From Poteriospumella lacustris (Eukaryota > Sar > Chrysophyceae > Chromulinales > Dinobryaceae): DNA of 36,072 nt. Below are positions 1-9,884 of the stretch, in pieces. Below the pieces are notes generated by a model. That model was not told the origin of the DNA, did not search any database, and saw nothing but the letters and a program-made list of their open reading frames with translations. Each line of letters starts with the position of its first letter. Position 1 is the first letter of the stretch. The translations under genes were made by a program, and so were the position numbers. The stretch covers positions 1 through 36,072 of the forward strand of contig SMOI01000315.1 in NCBI GenBank assembly GCA_008000375.1, written 5' to 3'.

Positions 1-237
1 ACGAAGAGGCGCGCGAGACACGCGCGAGACACGACACACAGGACACACACGACACGTGCGGGACACGGGACACGGCGGGGGCTACTCGACCTCGGCGCCC
101 GCCTCGAGGTCGACGTGGTGGAAGCGCGTCTGGCAGAGCACGCGCTCGGGCAGCTCGGCGTCGGCCTCGCCCTGCAGCGTCCAGCCGAGGTCGACGACCA
201 TGTGGCCATGCCCATGATGCCCGTCGCGATCGCCGAC
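1..237 (-). pseudogene. Truncated duplicate of the EDR2_C gene tail
   Basis: Bases 1-237 match 1565-1817 at the other end of the intervening 1.3 kb, apart from one 16-base deletion: bases 1770-1785 of the intact copy are missing between 205 and 206 here. The match covers the 3' flanking GACACA array and about the last 46 codons of the EDR2_C gene. The deletion breaks the reading frame, and similarity stops abruptly at 237/238, so no complete domain is encoded. The copy may extend left beyond the window. It looks like a tandem segmental duplication whose end lies inside the repeat array. An assembly artefact is the alternative, but the clean 16-base difference argues for a real, diverged copy. 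Confidence 0.85.
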
Positions 238-860
238 CAGCAGCGCTGCGTCATCCGTCTGTCAGTGAGGCGACGAACGCGAGTCAGGCGAGTCCGACGG
301 CGCAGCTGCCGATGTCGCTGACGGCTTCGATGCGGACGACGAAGACGAAGACACTCGCGAGGGACCTCTCGTCCTCTGGGCAGTCTTTGTTGGCTTGCCA
401 GTTGAGGAGCCAGACGGTGGGGCTGAAGGGTGCGAGGGCATCGGGATCCGCAACAGCCCCAGCGCCAATACCAATGGCAGGTGCAACGGAATCGAAATAG
501 CTATCGTGATGCATCCGCATAAACACACACAATTCAAAAGATATATGAGCAGCTTGTTCTGCATCGATGGAGGCAAAACAGTTCATTACCTGCTGGGGCA
601 GCCGCAGCAGTCGCACCTACAATGGACAACGATTCAATTTCATATGGGGGTGTTAGTCACAGGGATGGGATAAAGGCGGATAGGGATAGGGCGAAATAGA
701 CACATACTATAACTGATGTTCGTACCTGCGGTTAATCGAGCCTCTTTCTCCAACAGTAAATTCATACTGCGCCAGATTTCCAACTCCAGCGCCTGGTTTC
801 CACTTTCTTCCGCTCGCTTCAAGGCACTCTTGTTCTCTCATTTCGATGCAATACTTTGCA
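238..860 (-). other. Lower-GC stretch with possible minus-strand exons
   Basis: This stretch is visibly less GC-rich than its neighbours. On the minus strand an open frame ending in ...EKEARLTAG (about 835 to 726) meets a donor GTACGA at 725, and an acceptor TTGTAG ends at 617, giving a possible 109-nt intron. Downstream, two overlapping minus-strand frames stay open. One ends at 284 (about 100 codons). The other ends at 262 and reads as a hydrophobic segment followed by a Ser/Pro/Lys-rich tail. I cannot choose between them and recognise no family. It may be the 3' part of a small membrane protein gene or a decaying gene fused to the duplicated EDR2_C tail. Confidence 0.25.
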
Positions 861-933
861 GAGAGTGCTCAACAAACTGTGAACAGTGCACGAGTTGCCG
901 GCGGTGCGAGTTGAACCCCCAACACAGACACGT

Positions 934-1068
934 CCCATGTCATGTGTCACATGTCATGTGTCACATGTCCCATGTCCCATGTCATATGTCCCATGTCATA
1001 TGTCGCATGTCATATGTCCCATGTCATATTTCTCATGTCATGTGTCACATGTCATATGTCGCAACATG
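934..1068. repeat. ATGTC/CATGTGTCAC short tandem repeat
   Basis: An imperfect array of roughly 10-base units built on CATGT[CG][AC], for example CATGTCATATGTC and CATGTGTCACATGTC, repeated about a dozen times. The units are partly self-complementary (ACATGT cores), so either strand can fold. It encodes nothing convincing; the open frame across it is a consequence of the repeat. From 1069 to about 1400 I see no gene. Confidence 0.8.
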
Positions 1069-1404
1069 TGCATTGAAGGAAGTCCGTCAACTGCGAACAG
1101 ACAAACTTCAACCGCGGGCCTGGTTGTGGTCCGGCAGCGTGATCCGTTCACGCGATATGACATACTACCGTCCGGTATAGGTACCGCCAGGTGGCCGTTC
1201 CGCATGGTGTTTCATGATTCGTATTCGTTTTCAAACGACTGCACCTAGTGTAACGTGGACGCCAGCGGCAACTCATCCTGCGTGCGGCAAGCGGCAGACC
1301 AGCGAACGACATGCCGCGGGAAAGCAGCGCCCCGGTGGCGACAACGACGACGACGTTTTCGACTTTTGAGGCGCCGCCGCCGACGTCACCGCCGACGTCG
1401 CGCG

Positions 1405-1640
1405 GTGACACAGACACGGAACACGGGACACGGAGACACAGAGAGGGGCGCCGAGACACCCACGACACAGAGACGCGCAGTTGGCGCAGCGACCGACCGC
1501 GACGGGTCGCCGCGCGTTACACAGCCACCGAGCGACCCTCTACCACCTAACTGAACCGGAACTAACGAAGAGGCGCGCGAGACACGCGCGAGACACGACA
1601 CACAGGACACACACGACACGTGCGGGACACGGGACACGGC
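1405..1640 (-). repeat. GACACA-type array 3' of the EDR2_C gene
   Basis: Degenerate GACAC/GAGACAC units on the plus strand, so the EDR2_C-sense strand reads TGTGTC/GTGTCTC. The array ends a few bases past the stop codon of that gene and is partly contained in the duplicated block at 1-237. It is one of seven similar arrays in the window, all 3' of a gene with the GT-rich strand in the coding sense. Confidence 0.75.
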
Positions 1641-1645
1641 GGGGG

Positions 1646-2839
1646 CTACTCGACCTCGGCGCCCGCCTCGAGGTCGACGTGGTGGAAGCGCGTCTGGCAG
1701 AGCACGCGCTCGGGCAGCTCGGCGTCGGCCTCGCCCTGCAGCGTCCAGCCGAGGTCGACGACCATGTGGCGCGACAGGCCCGTGACCATGCCCATGATGC
1801 CCGTCGCGATCGCCGACGACGACACGTCGATGTCCACCTCGACGTAGTTGCGCCCCTTGAAGTAGCGCAGCGGCAGCTTCGTGCCGAGCAGCGCGGGCCG
1901 CTGGCCCACGGCCATCTTCACGGCCCAGTTCGCCTCGACCATCGTCGGGATCAGCTTCAGACGCGCGTTGGCGAAGTCCTCGTCCACCTCCGTCGCCGCG
2001 AGGTTCATTGCCGCCGCCGCTTCATCGCCGCCGCTGGCGGCGGGCTGCTGCTGTGCCGACGCAGCGGCCGTGTGGCCCACGAAGAGCCGCGCGAGGAGGC
2101 CGCGCCAGCCGCGCCAGGCGTCGCCCTCGCCGTCGCCGGCGAAGAGGCCGTGGTGGTGGCGCCGGTGGTGCGACGCGCCGCGCGCGGCCAGGTGCTGCTG
2201 CCGAAACGCCTCGTGCGCCTCCCGAATCGCCGCCAGCGCGTCCGGCGAGGCGGCGTAGGTGCAGACGACGTGGATGCGCGGCGAGCCGGGCAGGATGTAG
2301 TTGAGCACGAGGAACGCGCCCTCCGCCTCCGTGCGCGGCAGCGCGCACCACGCGCGGCGGGCCACGTGCGTCTGCACGCTGTCCGAGTGCAGCACCTGGA
2401 TGGCGCGCTGCACGAAGAGCGCCGACTCGGACACGGCCTTCTTGGCACTCGACAGGTAGCCGCCCGCGCGGACCTGGAACTCGCATTTGGCGCCGACGCT
2501 GTCGAACGGCAGACAGCCCGGTGCGTGCGTCAGGTGCAGCGAGCGAGGCACGACATTGGTGGAGAGCAGCCTCCGCAACGACTGCGTCAAATCGATGCGC
2601 AGCGCCGTCTGCAGCTCGTGGACGGTGTCCATCATCAGGCGCCGTTCCGTCTCCAGAAACGGCTGCCCGCCGCAGTTCATCGACTCGATGAGCTGGTGGC
2701 AGGTGTGCAGTTGGCGAAGCGCTTGCTGTTCCGCCTCATCGCCGACCGGGGCTGTGTTGGCTTTGCCCGGACCAACCTTCGCCTTGGCGGACTTCTTCAC
2801 GGCCTCCGTCGCGAACAGTAGCAGCGCCACCGGATCCAT
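1646..2839 (-). CDS. EDR2_C (DUF1336) domain protein
   Basis: A single-exon gene of about 397 residues. The second half matches the EDR2 C-terminal domain (PF07059) known from plant ENHANCED DISEASE RESISTANCE 2 and protist relatives. Recognisable blocks are ARLKLIPTMVEANWAVK, GQRPALLGTKL, YFKGRNYVEVDIDVSSSAIA and the closing ELPERVLCQTRFHHVDL. In plant EDR2 this domain follows PH and START domains and is linked to membrane lipid signalling; neither PH nor START is evident here, only a helical N-terminal part. The ATG at 2839 is chosen because the frame upstream has only a GTG. There is an Ala/Gly/His-rich insertion in the domain middle. The gene is divergent from the coiled-coil gene at 3695. 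Lipid binding is inferred from the family, not seen. Confidence 0.85.
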   Translation of the reverse strand: MDPVALLLFATEAVKKSAKAKVGPGKANTAPVGDEAEQQALRQLHTCHQLIESMNCGGQPFLETERRLMMDTVHELQTALRIDLTQSLRRLLSTNVVPRSLHLTHAPGCLPFDSVGAKCEFQVRAGGYLSSAKKAVSESALFVQRAIQVLHSDSVQTHVARRAWCALPRTEAEGAFLVLNYILPGSPRIHVVCTYAASPDALAAIREAHEAFRQQHLAARGASHHRRHHHGLFAGDGEGDAWRGWRGLLARLFVGHTAAASAQQQPAASGGDEAAAAMNLAATEVDEDFANARLKLIPTMVEANWAVKMAVGQRPALLGTKLPLRYFKGRNYVEVDIDVSSSAIATGIMGMVTGLSRHMVVDLGWTLQGEADAELPERVLCQTRFHHVDLEAGAEVE

Positions 2840-3312
2840 CTCGCTCCTATCGAAGGCTGCACTTCGAGATCTTTCACTGGCGACCCGAAAGCGATCCACT
2901 GTGCTCCTAATCCGTAAGGGGTGACCATCAGAGGCTTCGAGTTCAAGGCGCCGCCTTTTTTATGCGAAAACGGCGCCGACGGGAGTGCCCGCCCAGACGG
3001 ACGCAGACTTTGGGCACTGTGCATTGACAGCCTCACTGCTCACTGCGCAGTCAGTCTCTGTGTGCCACGCCCCTCTTATCATTTACCGATTTTGATTCGT
3101 GATGACGAGGAGGAAGAAATCATTCCCGAAAGTACTACTGACATTGTTAGCAGTGTTCAACTTCACATTCAGAGCACCTACTTTGACTTAGTACTACCTA
3201 GGTAGGACAGCAGGTACCTGTGTCGTGCGCATGACATCAGTCAATATACCAATCGATAAAAGGTCAGCAGAGGAAGTGGAGACTGGGGCACACCAACTAA
3301 GAAAACAACACG

Positions 3313-3329
3313 TAGGGTTAGGGTTAGGG
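3313..3329 (+). repeat. Interstitial telomere-like TTAGGG repeat
   Basis: The plus strand reads TAGGGTTAGGGTTAGGG, nearly three perfect TTAGGG units, in otherwise unique sequence between two genes. Such short runs are common scars of double-strand break repair involving telomerase, or can arise by chance. They hint that TTAGGG is the telomere repeat of this organism. Confidence 0.7.
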
Positions 3330-3581
3330 AAACCCAATTTTGATGAAGTTACGGCCAAAGGCGAAGTGAAGTGCGCCAGTCTGAGGTGGGTATCTGGGAA
3401 GGTCTGGGTAAGAATGAAACCGTTTGTTGGCGAGAAGAACGAAGACATGAAACATGAAGAGGACCTGAAAAGAGACGTCCTCGAAGGCTGAACGAGGAAG
3501 CTGTGCTGTGAGGGCGGGACAGAAGCTGAAAGATAGCGCCAAGGGATCGCTGTCGCATGAAAAGGAAGCGATTGAGACCCT

Positions 3582-3626
3582 TTCGCACCGTTCGCACCGT
3601 TCGCACCGTTCGCACCGTTCGCACCG
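3582..3626. repeat. Five perfect 9-base repeats TTCGCACCG
   Basis: Five uninterrupted copies of TTCGCACCG, followed by a degenerate sixth, end about 70 bases before the start codon of the coiled-coil gene. They probably lie in its 5' UTR or promoter. A nine-base period preserves any reading frame, which explains the open frames seen on both strands here. Confidence 0.9.
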
Positions 3627-3694
3627 TTCGGAACGTTGCGCAGAAACAGTTGCCGATCGATTCGCACCGCTGGTTCATAATGCATCTGTGAGGA

Positions 3695-6600
3695 ATGGAC
3701 AAATTTAATGCAGTTCTTATCACAGATGACTCTGTCTCTGCAGGGTTAGAGACCACTCGGTCTGGAAACCCTTCGTCTTTTCAGTTCCCAGCAACACCTG
3801 CATCAACGCGAAGTCAATCAGGGAAGCGAAACAGTATTAGTGTCACGAGCGCGTTGGCGGTGACGCCTTCATCATCTGTCGCACCAAGCTCTCCGCGCTC
3901 TAATCAGGCAAAGTTTGATCAAATGATGGAAGCTCAGATGATATCGGACATCTTGAGAGCGAACACCAGCCTACGGCAATTCAAAGCGTTCAGAGTGGCC
4001 AACGAAAAGCTGTACAAGGACAAGACGTTCGCCGAGGCGCGCCACAAAGAAATAAAAGAGCCGCTGGAGGCCGCCCTGATGGAAATAGAAATTCTTTCCG
4101 GAAAGCTGGCGCGACGAGAAGAATTGATCGGTCTTCTGCGCAAACAAATTTACAACGAGATTATTCACGGGACACAGGTCCAGGCAAAAGCAGCTCTGAC
4201 TGGCACCGACGAGATGAGATTGCAGCATCTTCACGACGTCCACGCCAGTGATGAACTGAAGACAGAGGAGCTGATGGACAAAATCGAAGCCTTCAAGCCG
4301 GTGCTGGTCAGCCAACAGCAGCAGATCACGAAGCTCAAAACCCTCGTTGCGACACAGGCCGAGAAAATTCGTCATTTATTCGATGAAATCGAGAAAATGG
4401 AAATTCTGCAGAAAGATCAAAAGCGGATCTTCGACACCGACAAAGAGACGTTCCAAACACTGTTGGAGGCCCGCGAGAACAAAATCGAAACGTTACTCGA
4501 CGAGCGTGCGGATTTGCAGGAGCGGCTTCGGGCGGCGGACCGGGAGCTGGCTGAGAGAAGGGCTGAGACTCAAAGACTATCACAAGAAAAAGATGCCCTT
4601 GAAGCACGCTCCCTCAGTGCTGAAGAGGCCCAGCGGCAGCTGCAGGAAGAGCTCAACAACGTGACTGTCGAGCGCGACCAACTGGCAGAGGAGCAAACGT
4701 TGCTCGTTGAGCGTGGCGCCGATCTACAAGCGCGTTACGATCACCTTGTTCAAGAGCTGGACTTGATGGTGGAGGAAGGCTTCTACATCCCCGCGGAAGA
4801 TCCGTGTGGGGCGGGCACTGGCTCTAAGAAGCCCAAGAAGAAAGGAGCGAAAGGCCGCGACCGTCGCCGCGCCTCCACTGTTGGCAGCGTGGTTAGCAGC
4901 AGCGCCCGGTCGAAAAAGAGTCGCGCCTCGGCGACAGCGTCGGTCGTGTCAGCAAGCACGATGAGTAGCCAAGACGAGGATGACCTGGACGGCGACTTCG
5001 ACGACGAGGATGACGACGGCACGCGCCCACCGGAGTCTCCCGGCGGTCGGTCGCGGCGCCAATCGAGCAACTGCACAATATCCGCCGGTCGCTTTGCCCT
5101 GCGCAAGGCGCAAGAAGACGCGCTTTTGGCCGAGAGGTTGCAGACTACGACTGCGCTGCGGCAGAAGGAGGCTCTCGTGGCTCAGGTGTCGTCGCTGGAA
5201 GCGTCGCTGGCGACACAGAAAGCAGCCTTCGACGAAGAGCGGCGACGGGCGGTGCAGGCGCAGGATGGCCTGACCCTCGGCCAGCGCATCCTCACGACGG
5301 AGATCAGCAAGCTCACAAATAAGCTGACGCTCGTGGAGAAGGAGAACGGCGAACTGAAGGACGAGCTGCAGGTGTACAGGACGACGAACACGCTGCTGCA
5401 GACGCAGCTCAATACCCTCGTAAGTGACCTCCGCCTGCGCGCCCACCTTGAACCCATCGCATCGCTCACCGTCGTGAAACACAGCCTCTGGCGGTCAGCA
5501 CAGCTAGCGCCGGCGCGCGTAAGGGCCAATCGCTTTTCCAGCGCATCTCGATGCTTCTGGCGGCCCCGCCGGACGAGGAGACACAGGCGGCTGAGGCGGC
5601 CGTTGAGAACTTTGTCGCCGCTGTCACTCCGCAGGTGTCGCCCGACCACAAAGCGCAGCGCCGCGTAAAGCGCCGCCAGTTTTTCGACGAGATCAAAGGC
5701 GTCATGCGCCTGCAGCGGGATGACGGCGAGGCGGGCGGCGAGGACGACGCCAGTGGGGACACCAAAGAGTACACGCCAGAGCAGTGGGCGGCGCGCAGTC
5801 GGCGCTGCGAGCGATGGCGCGCTCGACGACGTGCAGCGCGTCGTGCGCAATGGGCAGAGGCGCAGGTGGCGGCGCGAGAGGCCGCGTTTTGGGCCGGGGA
5901 GGCCTTCGAAGAGGACACCGGCTTCGCGTCCGCCGACGATGAAGAAGACGCAGAAGACCGCTACGACAGCGCCTGCGACAGCGGCTACAACTCCGAGGAG
6001 GAACGCGCCCAGGCTGAGGCAGTAGCACAAGCCGAACGCGAACGGGAAGAAGCGGAGCGCGAGCGTGAGGCAGAGGCCCAGCGAGTCGACCTGCTGCACT
6101 ACATGTTCGCGTGGGAAAACGTGCAGCGCAACTCGGTTGAGTCGCAGTGCGGTGCTGGCTTTGACCCCGACGATGTCGCGGCCCTCAAGGCGCACTCCCG
6201 CGGCCTGCAGTTCGACGGCGATGACTTCCTCGACTACCTCGAGACACACGGCCTGCTGGGCAACGACGAGGACTACGGCGACGGTGACGGGCTCCGCTAC
6301 GATGACGACGATGAGGGCGACGACGACGCTGACGGCGGCGGCGACACAGATGCGGCGACCCGTACCAACGGCGACGGCGAGGTTCGCCCCGCCACGGCGT
6401 CTACCGACGCGGCGCCACAGGGTTCCGCGCAGTCGTCGCCTGCGTCGCGGTCGCGCAAACGCAGTCGAGCGTCGTCGACGAGCTCGACGGGCAGCGAGCC
6501 ACAGCGCCGCGACACCGGCCGACCGCCCTCGTCACAACCCGCGCCCTTGTCGCCTGGCGGAGGCGGCAGCGGGGCGGACGACGGCGATGCGGCTGTCAGC

Positions 6601-9267
6601 CCCAACACACGGCTGCTAAAGCGCGGCGGCCGCGCGACGCTGTTTAGCGGCGGAGGCGGAGGCCTCGCAGGCGTCGCCGAGCGCGACGCGCTGCTCCGCT
6701 TCAAACAGACGTACGGCGCGCAAGTAGCCGCGCTGAGTGACGGTCTTGTGGATGTGGCTCGCCAGACGGTGCCGCGCCAGAAGCTGGCGCTGCTGGAGCA
6801 AGCGGCGGCGCACAGTGAGGAGGCCTGGCAGACGCAGCTGGTGGCGCAGGACCTCCTTGTGGGCCTCGACATCGAGTGGCAGGTGCGCCACGCGCTGCGC
6901 TTCATCGTCGCGGCCAACGACCTCCGCAATCGCTTCGTCGGTAGCTTCGCGCCGGAGGCGGAGGCGCAGGCGGCGGCTTTGGCAGCGCGTGAGGCGCGGC
7001 GGCAGACAGAGGCACAGGCCGAGACGCAGCGTCTGCGCCAACAGCTGACGCAGCATGGCGACGCGGCCGTTCGCGGATTACCGCCGCGACTGAGCCGCGA
7101 GGAGAAGCAGACGCAGTCGCCGCTGTTCGACGCGGACTTCGCGAGCAACCTGAAGGTGTGGGAGGTGGTGCGCTGCCTCGACGTGGTGCTGCAGACGCTG
7201 CACCACCTGCTGTCGCCGCTGCACCACCTGCGGCGCTCCGACTACGACGAGCTGCAGCGTGTCGTAGCCGCGACGTTGCCGCCGCTGGCGTTAGAGGCAC
7301 CGGCGCCGCCTCGCCGCCCTGCCGCGACACTGCTCGAGGACTTCCACACGTTCCGCCTCACGGAGACGCGCCTCAGCGCCGATGTGCCCGGCGGCGCGCC
7401 GCGCGGTGTGCTATCGGCCGAGGCCGCGACACGCCCACCGGGCGTCACCGCGTTTCTACAGCGAAGCACGCCGCGACAGCTGCCGAAGCACGTGGACCAG
7501 ATCCTCGACCTCCTCGAGCGACACTCACGCGCCTCGTCGCCAGTGCCCGGCAGCCGGGGCGGCGTTCGGCGGGTCCAGGCGCCACCGTCGCCCAACGCCG
7601 CTTCGTCGCCGTCCGCCACCGCGTTCGGCGACGAGGCGCCAATCGACGCGGCGCCCGCGGGCCTGCAGGAGCAGATTCTGCGCGCCTATCGCGAGCAACT
7701 GTCGCCGCCTGTCGATGCTGCGTTCGCCGCCGACGCCACGGAGACGCGAGTTGGACTGCGCGACGATGCCAGTGTCGACAGCGGCCGCGGCGCGCGCCAC
7801 ATCGACAACATGCTGCCCCGCGCCGCGGTGTCGCTGCTGCTCGGCGTCGCCGGCGTCGCTGGCAGCGTCGGCAGCGACAGTCTGTCGCTTTCGCTGACGC
7901 TCGACGACGCGCAGACCGCGGTCGGCGGCAACGGCGTCCTCCGCAGACCGGCGACACACGCCGCCGACGGCCGCGACGCATCGCCCAGCGGGCGGCGGAC
8001 GGGCGGCAGTGCAGCGGCGCCTCAGACCGGTGCCGTGCTCACGAGCGGCGTCGCCGAGCTTCTGACGCGCGCGCGGCTGCACAACCCGCTGTTCGGGACG
8101 CACAGCGCGCGGCCCTTTTCGTCGCCGATCGCACCGCGATCGACGCCCGCGGCCACCAGCGGCGCAGAGTACCTCGACTACACGCGCTACGTCTTCTCGC
8201 CCCGCGACGCCGTCGTCTCGGCCTATCGCGGCGCGCACCCGCAGCCGGCGGCGCAGACCACCGTCGGCAGCGCTGGTGCAACGCGGCCAAAGACGCAACC
8301 GACAGCGACCGTCGCGACGCCGACGCCATCGCCGCCGCATCGCGTCAGCGACACCGCACCGCCCGTCGCCGTCGCGCTCGAGTTTCCGCACGTCCCGACG
8401 AGCGCCATCGTCGCAGCGCCGCCGCCGACGGTGTCCCTCACAGCGTCGCTCGTCGTTGCGACGAAGCCGCCGCAGCGCGGCAACAAAGCGCCGCCGCGGG
8501 CGTTGGCGCCCGGTCGCCGTTTGCGCTCCGCGTCCCCGCCGCCTGGCGACGTACGCGGCGCGGCGCCGGAGCTGACGCAGGCGCTGAGCCTCGCGTCGTC
8601 GCTGTCGCTCGCGTCGCAGTCGCAGTCGCTGCGCGCACAGTTCTTTCCGGCGCTTGCCGCGACCGCTGCCTCCGTCGGCGCTGCCGTCAGCGGTCGCGGT
8701 GGCGGTAACCAGCTGCAGGGCGACGCCGCCGCGCGACCGCTCACGTCGTCGTCTGTCGCCCGGCGGCCGCCGAGCTCTGCATCGGGCGGCGGCGCGATGG
8801 TCCCGCAGCCGCCCACAGCGACGGTGACGCGGCGGCCGCAAACGGCGGCGGGCGGCGAGGACATCGCCGCGGCCAGCGTCACCGGCGCGCGCCTCGTGTC
8901 GCCGCGAGCGGCGGCGGCCGCTTCCAGCGCCAGCGGCGGCCAGCGCCGCCCGTCGCGCCCCACGACCGCGACACAGCCGAAAGCGACACAGTTCTACGCC
9001 CCGCGGGTCGAGCGCAGCTTCCTCGTTCCCGGCGCCAGCGACGAGCGCGTCGGGGCCGCAGCCGCCGACCGCCTCGAGGACCAGTCGCTGACGCTCGACA
9101 TCCTCCACGACGTGCGCTTCTTCCCGCCGCCGTCCCAGCCGCTGCCGCCCGCGTACCACTCGCTCGACGCCGCCGCCGAGCGCGTCGCCAGCGAGTCGCT
9201 GGACGAGCTGCGCGTCGCGGGCAGCGCCACGCGGCGGCCGGCGACGACGTCGTCCTTCGTCGCCTGA
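3695..9267 (+). CDS. Large coiled-coil protein of unknown function, two exons
   Basis: Exon 1 is 3695-5419 and exon 2 is 5485-9267. The 65-nt intron opens with GTAAGT and closes with ACACAG, phase 0, and joins two frames that each run open to the junction. The product is about 1,835 residues. A Ser/Thr-rich head (1-70) is followed by a long heptad-rich coiled coil (about 75-360), a Lys/Arg/Ser linker and an acidic run (about 375-450), and more coiled coil to about residue 575. Exon 2 begins with charged helical segments rich in Glu, Arg and Ala. It then becomes an Ala/Pro/Ser-rich, largely disordered tail with scattered helical stretches. No catalytic motif, signal peptide or membrane segment is visible. 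The shape suits a cytoskeletal, centrosomal or axonemal scaffold, but that is inference. It converges with the gene at 9354, leaving 86 bases between the two coding ends. Confidence 0.85.
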
Positions 9268-9353
9268 GCACCGCCCGTCGCCCTCGTCGCTGCTAATTAC
9301 CGTTACACCGCACTCGCCTCGCCTCGTCTCGTGTTCACAGCAGCCCCCGCGGC

Positions 9354-9851
9354 TCACGGCGCGTCGCAGCGCCAGTTGCCCTGCGAGCGCAGGGCGAAGG
9401 CCGCCGCGGCGGTCGCGTTGGTCGCCGGCGCGAGCGCCACGCGCCGGCAGCGCGGCTCGCGGCGCGTGGCGAAGACGACGCCGTCGCCGACGGCGCCGCC
9501 GGCCACGCCGCCGAGGCCGAACCAGAGCGCGCTGCGCGAGAAGGCGCTGACCATCTGCGGCACCGCCGCCGCGGCGGACGCAGCGGGCGCCGCCTCGTCG
9601 CCGCGGTCGACCGCCTGCACCGCCAGCGCGTCGCACAGCGCCAGCAGCGTCCACGCGACCAGCGTCTCCTGCGCCGCGGCGCGCGACGCGGCGCCGTCGA
9701 GGTGCGCGCCGCGCGGCAGCGCCACCAGCAGCGCGTCCTGCCGCGGCCGCGTCGCCGCGTGCTGCCGCCGCAGCTCGCGCGCCATCTCCAGCGCCGCGTC
9801 CTCCGCGTCGCTCGCGACGACGTAAACGCGCAGCGGCGCGTCTCGCGTCGC

Positions 9852-9884
<33 letters not shown>

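Larger units (their letters stand above)
2840..3694. other. Intergenic, divergent promoter region
   Basis: This is the space between two divergently transcribed genes, lower in GC than either. It holds a telomere-like run (3313-3329) and a 9-base tandem repeat (3582-3626). A plus-strand open frame from ATG 3231 to 3491 (86 codons) runs through the telomere-like run; it has no recognisable domain and I do not call it a gene. No promoter motif could be assigned. Confidence 0.6.

Noticed and set aside
1481-2821. Plus-strand 446-codon open frame
   Set aside because: It is exactly antisense to the EDR2_C domain gene; Arg/Ala-rich product typical of the complement of GC-rich codons.
3231-3491. Plus-strand 86-codon frame
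   Set aside because: It crosses the telomere-like run, has no domain, and low-GC sequence opens frames on both strands here.
3194-3685. Minus-strand 163-codon frame with Asn-Gly-Ala repeats
   Set aside because: The repeat motif is just the 9-base tandem repeat read in one frame; the plus-strand start of the coiled-coil gene overlaps it.
5182-6249. Minus-strand 355-codon frame, with other minus-strand frames across 5.4-9.2 kb
   Set aside because: Antisense to the coiled-coil gene, whose two exons join cleanly and show consistent coding character.
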